Origin: Spirosoma taeanense
Lineage (GTDB): Bacteria > Bacteroidota > Bacteroidia > Cytophagales > Spirosomataceae
Direction: 5' to 3'
Assembly: GCF_013127955.1 (NCBI RefSeq)
Contig: NZ_CP053435.1
Span: 1,550,001-1,614,000 of the forward strand
Length of the DNA: 64,000 nucleotides
The notes beneath the pieces are model-generated. The model was given only the letters and a program-made list of their open reading frames with translations. It searched no databases and was not told the DNA's origin. The position numbers and the translations under genes are program-made. Within the stretch, counting starts at the first letter, position 1, and each line of letters begins with the position of its first letter. This document shows positions 43,285 through 51,558 of this stretch, in pieces.

Positions 43285-44739
43285 CTAGATGGGGTTGTGT
43301 AACTTGCTTTGATGGGCTAGTTGCCCGGCCAGCATCTGCTGGAACCAGCGCCCCGACGCTTTGATGATCCGCTGCTGCGTTCGGAAATCAACATAAACCA
43401 GCCCGAAACGCGGCCGGTAGCCTTCGGCCCATTCGAAGTTATCCAGAAAAGTCCAGACAAAATATCCGTCCACGGGCAGTCCTTCCTGTTTAGCCCGCAA
43501 GATGTTCTGCAGGTAGCTCCGGTGGTAGTCAATCCGCGCCAGGTCGTTGACGGCCCCGTTTTCGACCTGATCGTAAAAAGCAGCTCCGCTTTCGGTGATA
43601 AGAATTTTCCGGACGCCTTCATACTGGCTGAACTGCCGGATGATACGGTACATACTTTCCGGGTAAACTTCCCAACCCATTTCGGTGATGGTCTGCACAC
43701 CCCGGCGCAGGGGCGATACATCTCTGGCCCACAAATACGGCATGAAATAGGAATGCTCAACTACCGCCCGGAAGTAGTGTTGCAGCCCAATAAAGTCGAA
43801 GTCAAATGCCAGCCGTTCGCTGTCGCCGGGTTTAGCCACCCGTTTCATAATACCTTCCAGAAAGGGCAATTCCTGAGTAGGGTAACCCAGGCCGAGGGCG
43901 GGTTCGATAAAGAGCCGGTTCATGAGTGCGTCCACGCGCCGGGCAGCCGCCTGGTCCCGGGCCGACTCCGTAAATGAATCGATGGGCGAGCACGAAAAGG
44001 TCGTTCCGACTACCGCATTGGGTACGTTCCGGCGAACCACTCGTCCGCCCTCGGCCTGCGCCAGTGCCGTATGGTGAATAACGGGCAGCAGATTTCGGAA
44101 GCTGCGTCGGCCGGGTGCATGCTGACCCGTAAAATAGCCCAGGACGGAAAACGCCAGGGGTTCATTGAGGATTATCCAATGCCTGACTTTATGGCCAAAC
44201 GCCTTTGTGCAGACGTCCACGAAGCCCGCAAACCAGTCTACAATCTGGCGGTTGGGCCAGCCACCCCGGTTTTCGAGCGCCTGTGGTAAGTCCCAGTGAT
44301 ACAACGTAATCCAGGGCGTAAGGCCGAGCGAAAGGCAATGATCAATGAGTCGGTCGTAAAAGGCGAGTCCGGCTTCGTTGATGCGCCCGCCCTGATCGGG
44401 ACCAGTGCCGTCCGGCAGAACGCGCGACCATGAGATAGAGAACCGGAAATGATCGAGCCCCATAGCCTTGTGCAGCCGGAGGTCCGACTCGTATCGGTCG
44501 TAGAACTCGCAGGCAATGTCGGCATGTTCGCCGGTTTTTATCCGGCCTTTCTGGTGGCAGAACGTATCCCAGACCGACGGACTGCGCCCGTCGCGGTCAA
44601 CGGCACCCTCGATCTGATAAGCGGCCGTGGCGGTTCCCCAGATAAAGTCCGGGCCGAAGTCATAGCGATGTATATCCGGAAGGCCGGACAATTGCGTGGA
44701 TAAGCTGGCAGACAAGATACTTGACAGATGTAACGTCAA
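43285..44739 (-). CDS. Family 1 glycoside hydrolase (beta-glucosidase type)
   Basis: This 484-residue GH1 enzyme has FIWGTATAAYQIEG at the barrel start, HFRFSISWSRVLP, the acid/base NEP (Glu193), and the nucleophile in ITESG (Glu383; usually ITENG, so the Asn-to-Ser change is a minor variant). YFVWTFLDNFEWAEGY is near the C-terminus. It releases glucose or other sugars from beta-glycosides by a retaining mechanism. No signal peptide, so it is cytoplasmic and works on imported oligosaccharides. Confidence 0.95.
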   Translation of the reverse strand: MTLHLSSILSASLSTQLSGLPDIHRYDFGPDFIWGTATAAYQIEGAVDRDGRSPSVWDTFCHQKGRIKTGEHADIACEFYDRYESDLRLHKAMGLDHFRFSISWSRVLPDGTGPDQGGRINEAGLAFYDRLIDHCLSLGLTPWITLYHWDLPQALENRGGWPNRQIVDWFAGFVDVCTKAFGHKVRHWIILNEPLAFSVLGYFTGQHAPGRRSFRNLLPVIHHTALAQAEGGRVVRRNVPNAVVGTTFSCSPIDSFTESARDQAAARRVDALMNRLFIEPALGLGYPTQELPFLEGIMKRVAKPGDSERLAFDFDFIGLQHYFRAVVEHSYFMPYLWARDVSPLRRGVQTITEMGWEVYPESMYRIIRQFSQYEGVRKILITESGAAFYDQVENGAVNDLARIDYHRSYLQNILRAKQEGLPVDGYFVWTFLDNFEWAEGYRPRFGLVYVDFRTQQRIIKASGRWFQQMLAGQLAHQSKLHNPI

Positions 44740-44764
44740 ACGCCGACGTTCGGCAGCAAAACAA

Positions 44765-44804
44765 ATTCCCCAATCCGGGAGAATAACTCACCGGATTGGG
44801 GAAT
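44765..44804 (-). terminator. Terminator between the Gln/Arg-rich secreted protein and GH1 gene
   Basis: The arms ATTCCCCAATCCGG and CCGGATTGGGGAAT are 14 bp and perfect with a 12-nt loop. On the minus strand a T-rich tract follows, so it ends the gene at 44826. Confidence 0.85.
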
Positions 44805-44825
44805 GTTGCCTGAACGCTGAATAAA

Positions 44826-45221
44826 CTAGCCCCGGCGACCGTAGGGCGTGTGGCGATTACGCTGGTTGTATTGCTGCTGGGCGAACAGACGCTCGCGCTG
44901 TTTTCGGGTCAGGACCGACAGCATGGCCTGCTGTTTCTGCTGCTGCAGCTGGCGGTAACCGGCGGGCGTCGTACGCGTTCTGGCCATCTGCTGGTCATAC
45001 TGGTCTTCGATGCGGTGTAGTTCGCGCTCCTGGCGGTTCGACAACCCAACAATTGCGTCGAGCCGCTCGATTTTCAGTTCATCCTGGAACTGATCATTAT
45101 CGTAGCGGGAGCCGTACTGCGGTGGGCGATTATCATAAGGAGCCGAATAAACGCGTTGAGCCATGGCTCCTCCGGCGGTCAGGGTCAATAAAGCAAAGGC
45201 GGCAATGAGTGACTTGTTCAT
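44826..45221 (-). CDS. Small secreted Gln/Arg-rich helical protein
   Basis: This 131-residue protein starts with a signal peptide (MNKSLIAAFALLTLTAGGAMAQ). The mature part is a Tyr/Pro-rich segment and then a Gln/Arg-rich helix (DQQMARTRTTPAGYRQLQQQ) reminiscent of Spy-like periplasmic chaperone/stress proteins, though no LTxxQ motif is clear. It is probably periplasmic. Function not known. Confidence 0.75.
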   Translation of the reverse strand: MNKSLIAAFALLTLTAGGAMAQRVYSAPYDNRPPQYGSRYDNDQFQDELKIERLDAIVGLSNRQERELHRIEDQYDQQMARTRTTPAGYRQLQQQKQQAMLSVLTRKQRERLFAQQQYNQRNRHTPYGRRG

Positions 45222-45334
45222 GATCAGTTCGTTTTTATTACGTTTAACTGACCGTTAGAAGCTTTTGGGGAGGCTGCGTTTAACCGGCCTGTAGGACCTT
45301 CTGGCGGAATGCCGGATTCCGCTTTCCGAACGGG

Positions 45335-46357
45335 CTAGACACGCTGTTGAACCGTCTCTGACGCTTTCCGTTGCCGATGCGCCATCGCCTGCGCCAGGAT
45401 GCTGGCGACTATGAGCTGAAGGGCATGGTACATCATGATTGGGAGTAAGGCCACGCCAGCAAGGCTGCCAGGAAACAGAACGTTCGCCATAACGCTGCCC
45501 TGCACCAGCGATTTCTTGGAGCCGCAGAACAGCGCCGTGATACGGTCTTCGCGGTTGAACGTCAGCAGGCGGCTCACCAGCGTAACGAAGCCAAAAATCA
45601 GAAAGAACAGCCCCAGCATCAGGCCTGCCAGCGCCAGCAGATCGCCGACGGAATAATCCCGGAACAGGTTCAGCGTAAACGACTCGCAGAAGGCCGTGTA
45701 GACAATGAGCAGAATGACAACCTGGTCGAAATAGCGCAGGGCGGTCCGGTTTTTTTCGGCGAACCAGCCCAGTCGCCGGTTGAGCAGAAGCCCCAGCACG
45801 ACCGGAGCGATAACCTGTAGCGTCAGCTTGCCGATCACGCTGCTGAGGTCGTACTCTCCGCCACGACTGGCCAGAAGAAAACTCATCCACAGGGGCGTAA
45901 TGAATACGCCAATCAGGCTGGAAATGCTGGCGTTGAAGATAGCCGCCGGAATGTTGCCTTCGGCAATAGACACCATCACGACTGAGGAAGAAACCGTTGA
46001 GGGCAGGGCAGCTACGTAATAAATTCCCAGCCAGAGCAGGGTGGTATCCGGCGTCATCAGGAACGAGCGGGCCGTCAGCACTACGGCCGGGAAAACGATG
46101 AAGGTTGTCAGGTGAATAACCAGGTGCAGCCGGTAATTACGCAGGCCGGCCCGTAGCTGGCTGAAATTCAGCCGCAGCCCATAAAAGAAAAAGATCAGGG
46201 AAACGCCGTAGTTGGCCAGCGCGGACAAAGACAGCGGCCCTTCCTGAACACCCGGCTCCGGCCAGATACGGGCTAAACCGATCATGGCGAGTAACGCCAG
46301 AATAAACCAGTCGAGCCCAACCCGGGCCAGTAGCGAACGTAACGACGTTTTTGCCAT
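45335..46357 (-). CDS. Bile acid:sodium symporter-like membrane transporter
   Basis: This 340-residue protein has about 10 hydrophobic segments and resembles the SBF-like (YfeH-type) branch of the bile acid/Na+ symporter superfamily: ALANYGVSLIFFFYGLRLN, AALPSTVSSSVVMVSIAEGN and FCGSKKSLVQG. The conserved polar crossing near PSTVSSS supports Na+-coupled transport of an organic anion. The substrate is unknown. A longer overlapping frame (45255-45890) is a shadow. Confidence 0.85.
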   Translation of the reverse strand: MAKTSLRSLLARVGLDWFILALLAMIGLARIWPEPGVQEGPLSLSALANYGVSLIFFFYGLRLNFSQLRAGLRNYRLHLVIHLTTFIVFPAVVLTARSFLMTPDTTLLWLGIYYVAALPSTVSSSVVMVSIAEGNIPAAIFNASISSLIGVFITPLWMSFLLASRGGEYDLSSVIGKLTLQVIAPVVLGLLLNRRLGWFAEKNRTALRYFDQVVILLIVYTAFCESFTLNLFRDYSVGDLLALAGLMLGLFFLIFGFVTLVSRLLTFNREDRITALFCGSKKSLVQGSVMANVLFPGSLAGVALLPIMMYHALQLIVASILAQAMAHRQRKASETVQQRV

Positions 46358-46930
46358 ATGGACAGTTAACCCGGCAAGGCATCTTTTCGTTTGAACCGAT
46401 CAGGCAGACAGTACCCTGGTGCGTCCGATTCCACAGAAAGGTTCGGAAACAGGAGTGAGGCTGCTCAGCACGATCGTGCTGAAATGGCCTTTGGAGAGAC
46501 TGGCCGTAAAACAAAAAATACGCAAAAGGACTGATCGAGAAATTTAATCGTAATGTAACGCAAGCATTAATAGAATCCCCTGAATTATCGACTTGACCGG
46601 TTGTTCATTTGTTTTTACCGGTTAATCAAAAGTAACTATCTCCAAACGGTAACTCGTATACCTTTAAAGCGAAGTTAGCTATGGGCTAATTTCTGATTAA
46701 AGTTAGTTTCTGCCTGGCTAAATCAGGGCGTCGCTACTTCTTGAAGTGGCAATCTGATGCTGCCTGAAGGTAATAAATTTAACGAAGTTCACCCGGCTAA
46801 GGGTACTGTCGTTGCTGTTCACACCAGAGCTGTTTTAACGTAACTATTCCTGCTCGATTAAATGTATTGACCGCAGATGAAAATGGTGGTGCTATCAAAG
46901 TATGTTATTTTGTTAGATCGATAAAGTCTG
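46358..46930. other. Gene-free stretch
   Basis: About 570 bp with no credible ORF, repeat or hairpin seen. Confidence 0.5.
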
Positions 46931-47191
46931 ATGTTATTATCGAAACGCTTAACCAACACGATTATGGTGGAAAGCTTGGTTTTAATCGAAGGGAAGAACG
47001 TAAAGGAGGAGAGCCTCTGGATTTCGTTGGGCAACGCTAAGCAGCTGATTGTGGGGAGCCAGCTTGGTTTTGGGGTGGTTCTGCATATTGCCGCTACCAC
47101 ACCCGACGACCTTAGAAACGCGTTAATTGACTTTGCAAAAGTTAAAAACGTTAGTGGTGTTGTGACTCTGATGATGCGTTCACAACGTTAA
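46931..47191 (+). CDS. Possible small protein
   Basis: The 86-residue frame includes MVESLVLIEGKNVKEESLWI and LRNALIDFAKVKNVSGVVTL, with plausible composition (alternating hydrophobic strands, then a helix). A second ATG (46964) would give a 75-residue protein. I do not recognise the family and no strong start signal is visible, so this remains tentative. Confidence 0.45.
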   Translation: MLLSKRLTNTIMVESLVLIEGKNVKEESLWISLGNAKQLIVGSQLGFGVVLHIAATTPDDLRNALIDFAKVKNVSGVVTLMMRSQR

Positions 47192-47524
47192 GTACCGGAT
47201 AAAAATAGTAAGAAATAAACAGGTTGCCGACAGGCAGAAAAATTACACGTATCTGCTTTTAATAATCTACAGTTTAGGTGAAAATTGTGACATGATTGTT
47301 CTGCTTTTTGCCTATAGCTTTTTTTGAAAAGTTAGGAAAGTCTTATTCGCTTTCTAGGATTTTTTAATAACCAGCGTTGAATTAGTTGGACAGGATTCGT
47401 TCTGGAATTTAACGTAAATAATCAGTACGGTATTGCTTCTGAAAACGCCTGCTGGCTGCAGGCGAGAAGCTTGCTTTTTGCTTATTTATTTGTGTAGGGC
47501 AATGGCGGTTATTTCAGCATAGCT
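47192..47524. other. Upstream region of the injection-system operon
   Basis: About 330 bp without a gene. It contains the candidate promoter at 47296-47322. No terminator hairpin for the small gene was seen. Confidence 0.5.
47296..47322 (+). promoter_or_regulatory. Possible promoter of the injection-system operon
   Basis: TTG (47296-47298) and TAGCTTTT (47315-47322, close to TAnnTTTG) are spaced 16 nt apart, about 200 bp before the first gene. Pattern match only. Confidence 0.28.
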
Positions 47525-48388
47525 ATGAAAATTGTTGGCTTTTCGTTAGAGCAGGGCAATAAGTATTTTGGGAGGATAGATGGTGCCCGCTTCTTTATTG
47601 GCAGCCGCGTTCCGTTTGAAGGCGGCAAAGGGCTGATGAATATTGTTGGCACCGCCGTTCAGAAATATAACCGGGCCGACTTCAGATCGACGTATGGTTT
47701 CTGGGCCGATTTCATTCATCCGACGGCTATGGCTGAGGGGGCACTCTATCACACCTTAAATACGTATGACCGGGCTCGCTTTACGTTTTCGTTCCTCCAA
47801 TACGCTGCCCATGTTCCGAATGGCGATTTTGTTACGTATGTAAAGGCGCTGCTCCAACTCCCTATGGCGTCTGAATACTTTCCGGACTTACGGATCGAAG
47901 ATGGCCGAATCGTTCGGATAGCTAACGAAGGCATTATTATCCTTGAATCGGACACGTCGACCGAGAGGTTGCTGGACTACTTTAATCCGAGTTTGCGGGA
48001 GATAGAGGACACCGAAGTGATTCAGGCGGCCAAGCTGGTGCACTGGGCTCAGAATGACCCGGCTAACCGACTGGCGCAGGTAGACATCGGTATCCGGCAC
48101 TTCCAGACGAAGATGGTGGAATACGCGGCCCGTTACGCTCTGGATGGCCAACCCGACACCGTATGCCTGGTCATTGCCGATATCCGGCACCAGGGCCGCG
48201 CGACCAGTGCCACTATTCTGGCGGCCCTGCAAAGCGCAAACCCGTTGAAAGCGCTGCTCGATATCGGCGAACCCCGCTTTCACCAACGGCTCCTGGTTCT
48301 GCGACGGGAGATCAACCGGTTGATTGAAGAAGGCATACTGGGTACGAAAAAATACAGTACAGCCAAAAAGGATTTTGTGAATCTGTAA
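47525..48388 (+). CDS. Unknown protein opening the contractile injection system operon
   Basis: This 287-residue protein is the first gene of the operon. It contains TYGFWADFIHPTAMAEGALYHTLNTYDRARFTFSF-type sequence and FVTYVKALLQLPMASEYFPDL. I recognise no catalytic motif. A cargo or a peptidoglycan-active protein is possible, but this is inference. Its position directly before the DUF4255 gene suggests a role in assembly or cargo. Confidence 0.7.
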   Translation: MKIVGFSLEQGNKYFGRIDGARFFIGSRVPFEGGKGLMNIVGTAVQKYNRADFRSTYGFWADFIHPTAMAEGALYHTLNTYDRARFTFSFLQYAAHVPNGDFVTYVKALLQLPMASEYFPDLRIEDGRIVRIANEGIIILESDTSTERLLDYFNPSLREIEDTEVIQAAKLVHWAQNDPANRLAQVDIGIRHFQTKMVEYAARYALDGQPDTVCLVIADIRHQGRATSATILAALQSANPLKALLDIGEPRFHQRLLVLRREINRLIEEGILGTKKYSTAKKDFVNL

Positions 48389-48435
48389 GTCGGGGGCTGT
48401 CCAATGCTCCCGAAGTTCATTAACCAAACCGAACT

Positions 48436-49020
48436 ATGTTAAGACCGGCGCTTGAAGGAATCCGTACCGAACTGAATGCGTTCCTGGAAACCAAGATCGC
48501 TAACGGGAATAACGGGCCAATTGTCCGGCTGATGAATATTGCCGGGATTGACCAGAACGGTGGAACGGCGCCAACCGATGCGGTGATCATGTCTCTGGTG
48601 AATGTGGAGGAAGAAACCACGCTGAAAAATGGCTCCATCTATAAACAGCCCACCATTTCGACGGTAGTCCGGGTAAATCCGCCCCTGTTTCTGAATTTCT
48701 ATGTGCTGTTTGCGGTCAACTCAACCACTGAGGTTACCTATCTGAACGCCCTGCTGCTGGTCTCAAACATCATTGCCTTTTTTCAGCGCAAAGCCGTGTT
48801 TACCCACGACAATACGCCGACGCTTGACCCCGGTATTGAAAAGCTCGTCGCGGAGCTGTACTCGGCCAACTTCGAGCAGTTGAATCACCTCTGGGCCATG
48901 CTGGGGGGCAAGTATATGCCCTCGGTTCTGTATCGGATTCGCATGCTGATGATTGAGGATACGGAGTCGGAACCAGGCTCACTAGTTACCAGCATCGAAC
49001 TGAGCAGCCATTTGTTATGA
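48436..49020 (+). CDS. DUF4255 protein, cap/tail terminator (Afp16/Pvc16-like)
   Basis: This 194-residue DUF4255 protein forms the ring that stops tail growth at the distal end in extracellular contractile injection systems. Recognisable segments are the RTELNAFL helix, AVIMSLVNVEEETTLKNG, NPPLFLNFYVLFAVNSTTEVTYLNALLLVSNIIAFFQ and YRIRMLMIEDTE. The next gene starts in a 4-bp ATGA overlap with its stop, indicating translational coupling. Confidence 0.9.
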   Translation: MLRPALEGIRTELNAFLETKIANGNNGPIVRLMNIAGIDQNGGTAPTDAVIMSLVNVEEETTLKNGSIYKQPTISTVVRVNPPLFLNFYVLFAVNSTTEVTYLNALLLVSNIIAFFQRKAVFTHDNTPTLDPGIEKLVAELYSANFEQLNHLWAMLGGKYMPSVLYRIRMLMIEDTESEPGSLVTSIELSSHLL

Positions 49021-50108
49021 TCCAGGCAATCTACGATATCCTGTTTTCGATCCGTTGCCAGCACGACTATTTCGGTGGCTCCTGTCCGGATATGGCCCTG
49101 CTGCCGACTGCCGACTGCCAGAGCGCCTTACGCAACAATGGTCTCCGGTTCAAAGCCACGGAGGAGGGGGGCGTCGTCCTGTTTTCGTCGAACGAACAGG
49201 GGCAGGTGCTTCGGAAAATCAATTCGCTTACCTCGTTTACATTCCTGCTTCAGCTTCAAAATCCGGTATTTGACAATTACACCCGATTGACGTACCCGGC
49301 CGGTAAGCTCGGTAAGCCGTTCTACTATTTCGCCAACCTGACCGGCGCGGGTGCCATCGATCCATCAAATGCCGTTATCAAAACGAGCGGGGGCAAGGTA
49401 GGGGAGAAGGATTTCGGCTGGCTGGTTAACCGGGTGCTGACCATTCCCCTGAGCGCCGATTTCAATCAGGTAGAGATTAGCCGGATTGAGCCCGGCACCG
49501 GTAAAAAAGTCATTAAGACCTTTGTTACAGGGCCTGCCGGCACGCTAACGATCAACCTGTTACAGATCGAAGACGCGCCGGGGCATTTCGTCTCGCTGAG
49601 GCCCGGCCGCTATTTCCTCCAGTTTTCGGGAGCGGCTCCCACGCGAACCGAAGCGATTTATTTTGACGAGCGACTCCGCGAGCCGAATGGCTGGGGCCTG
49701 CTGGAAATCTTCGCCGACAAGACATTTGATTACGCTGCCAAACCAACTTATACGCTCAGCTTCCGGTCGGAGCTGTGGAAATACTTTCTGATTGATTCCG
49801 CCGACAAGGTAACCGTTAACAACAACGCTTTAACCAACCTGACTACCAGCACCACCGGCCTGTCGGGGCTGTCCCTGACCTGGGTTCCGGAGCCTGACCT
49901 GGAGCCGGACTCCTACGAACGGCGTCAGTATGTCCTGCTGAAACAAAAGGCAGCCGGGAAACCTGTTTTTCTGCTCCGCTCCAACCGGAGTATGACCAAA
50001 GAAGCCGAAGCGGCCGTACAGGTCAAACTGACGGTTGCCGGTGCCGAACGTAACCTGCCGACGCCTAAAGCAAACCAGTCAAAATTAGAAGTGGTCCAAA
50101 CTCTTTAA
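49017..50108 (+). CDS. Injection-system-associated protein of unknown function
   Basis: This 363-residue beta-rich protein begins MIQAIYDILFSIRCQHDYF. It overlaps the DUF4255 gene by 4 bp and precedes the sheath by 5 bp, so it is made with the structural parts. I do not recognise a domain; it could be a cap adaptor or surface-attached component. Similar loci in Bacteroidota carry an extra gene at this place (general recollection, unverified). Confidence 0.7.
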   Translation: MIQAIYDILFSIRCQHDYFGGSCPDMALLPTADCQSALRNNGLRFKATEEGGVVLFSSNEQGQVLRKINSLTSFTFLLQLQNPVFDNYTRLTYPAGKLGKPFYYFANLTGAGAIDPSNAVIKTSGGKVGEKDFGWLVNRVLTIPLSADFNQVEISRIEPGTGKKVIKTFVTGPAGTLTINLLQIEDAPGHFVSLRPGRYFLQFSGAAPTRTEAIYFDERLREPNGWGLLEIFADKTFDYAAKPTYTLSFRSELWKYFLIDSADKVTVNNNALTNLTTSTTGLSGLSLTWVPEPDLEPDSYERRQYVLLKQKAAGKPVFLLRSNRSMTKEAEAAVQVKLTVAGAERNLPTPKANQSKLEVVQTL

Positions 50109-50113
50109 CGCAG

Positions 50114-51529
50114 ATGGAAGATTTCAAAACCCCCGGTGTGTACGTGAGGGAAGTGCCTAAATTCCCTCCGTCGGTTGCTCAGGTTGAAACGGCCATACCG
50201 GCTTTTGTCGGTTATACCGGGACGATAACGTATGAAGGTGAGACGCTGCAGAACAAGCCGGTTCGCATAACGTCGCTGTCGGAATTTCAGCTGATTTTCG
50301 GCGACGCGTATTCCGTGCCGGTCGGTGGGCTGACGCTCGACAGTCAGGGGAAAATAACCGCAGGACTAAACGATCTGAACGCCCTCCTGCGGTTCCGGAT
50401 GTTTCAGAGCCTGCAGCTGTATTTTGCCAATGGCGGAGGAGCCTGTTATATCGTAGCGGTGAACAATTACTTCTCGGCCCCGAATACGCCCCGGACGGTA
50501 AGCTCTGCCGAACTGATTGCGGGGGTTAACGCACTCAGTCAGGAAGATGAACCCACGCTGCTGGTCATTCCCGATGCCGTCGGCGTAGCGGATTCGGCCC
50601 AGTACCATGCGGTCCTGAATGCGGCCCTGCAGCAGTGCGCTACGCTGAAAGACCGCTTCCTGATTGCCGATATTCAGACGGCTGGACAGGCTAATCTGGC
50701 CGCTGCCGTGGGTAATTTCCGGGATAACATCGGCACGAACAATCTGACCTATGGCGCGGTGTATCATCCTTACCTGCGAACGATTCTCACCTTCGATTAT
50801 GACGAAGCGGCTATTACCATTACCCAAACGGGCTCTGACTTCAATGGCTTTACGCTGACTGAGTTAAAGACGGGCAAGACGGTAGGCGGCAAAGTCCAGA
50901 CGAACACGACGCTCTACGAAGCAATCCGGAAAGAAATCGGTAAACAAACCGTCATTCTGCCACCCAGCAGCGCCATAGCGGGCGTGTACGCCAGCGTCGA
51001 CCGGACGCGCGGAGTCTGGAAAGCCCCCGCCAATGTCAGCCTGAATTTTGTGAAGGAACTGACGGTCAAAATCGACGATCAGACGCAGCAGGACCTGAAC
51101 GTGCACCCGACGGGCAAATCGGTGAATGCCCTGCGGTTCTTCGAAGGAAAAGGGAATCTGGTGTGGGGTGCGCGGACGCTGGCCGGCAATGACAACGAGT
51201 GGCGCTACGTCTCGGTCCGGCGGTTTTTTATCATGGTCGAAGAGTCGGTTAAGAAAGCGACGGAGCCGTTTGTTTTCGAGCCCAACGATGCCAACACCTG
51301 GGTGAAGGTAAAAGGGCTGATTGAAAACTTCCTGTTTCTGCAGTGGCGGGCCGGTGCGCTGGCCGGTATGAAACCCGAACACGCGTTTTTCGTACACGTC
51401 GGCCTGGGCGAAACCATGACGGCGCTGGACGTGCTGGAAGGCCGGATGATCGTCGAGATTGGCATGGCCGTCGTCAGACCCGCCGAGTTCATCATCCTCC
51501 GATTCTCCCACAAAATGCAGGAATCCTAA
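50114..51529 (+). CDS. Contractile sheath protein 1
   Basis: This 471-residue tail sheath protein (Afp2/Pvc2-like) has the N-terminal TPGVYVREVPKFPPSVAQVETAIPAFVGYT, central AIAGVYASVDRTRGVWKAPANVS and a C-terminal RVGAL-type EFIILRFSHKMQES. It forms the outer contractile tube. Its C-terminal ~75 residues are nearly identical to those of the second sheath, unlike the rest. It is followed after 29 bp by the second sheath gene. Confidence 0.93.
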   Translation: MEDFKTPGVYVREVPKFPPSVAQVETAIPAFVGYTGTITYEGETLQNKPVRITSLSEFQLIFGDAYSVPVGGLTLDSQGKITAGLNDLNALLRFRMFQSLQLYFANGGGACYIVAVNNYFSAPNTPRTVSSAELIAGVNALSQEDEPTLLVIPDAVGVADSAQYHAVLNAALQQCATLKDRFLIADIQTAGQANLAAAVGNFRDNIGTNNLTYGAVYHPYLRTILTFDYDEAAITITQTGSDFNGFTLTELKTGKTVGGKVQTNTTLYEAIRKEIGKQTVILPPSSAIAGVYASVDRTRGVWKAPANVSLNFVKELTVKIDDQTQQDLNVHPTGKSVNALRFFEGKGNLVWGARTLAGNDNEWRYVSVRRFFIMVEESVKKATEPFVFEPNDANTWVKVKGLIENFLFLQWRAGALAGMKPEHAFFVHVGLGETMTALDVLEGRMIVEIGMAVVRPAEFIILRFSHKMQES

Positions 51530-51558
51530 CGCGCGCTACGCACTAACCTTTTCCTCTT

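Noticed and set aside
45255..45890. 211-residue minus-strand ORF
   Set aside because: Overlaps the transporter gene in another frame; composition is Arg/Gly/Ala-rich and not protein-like.
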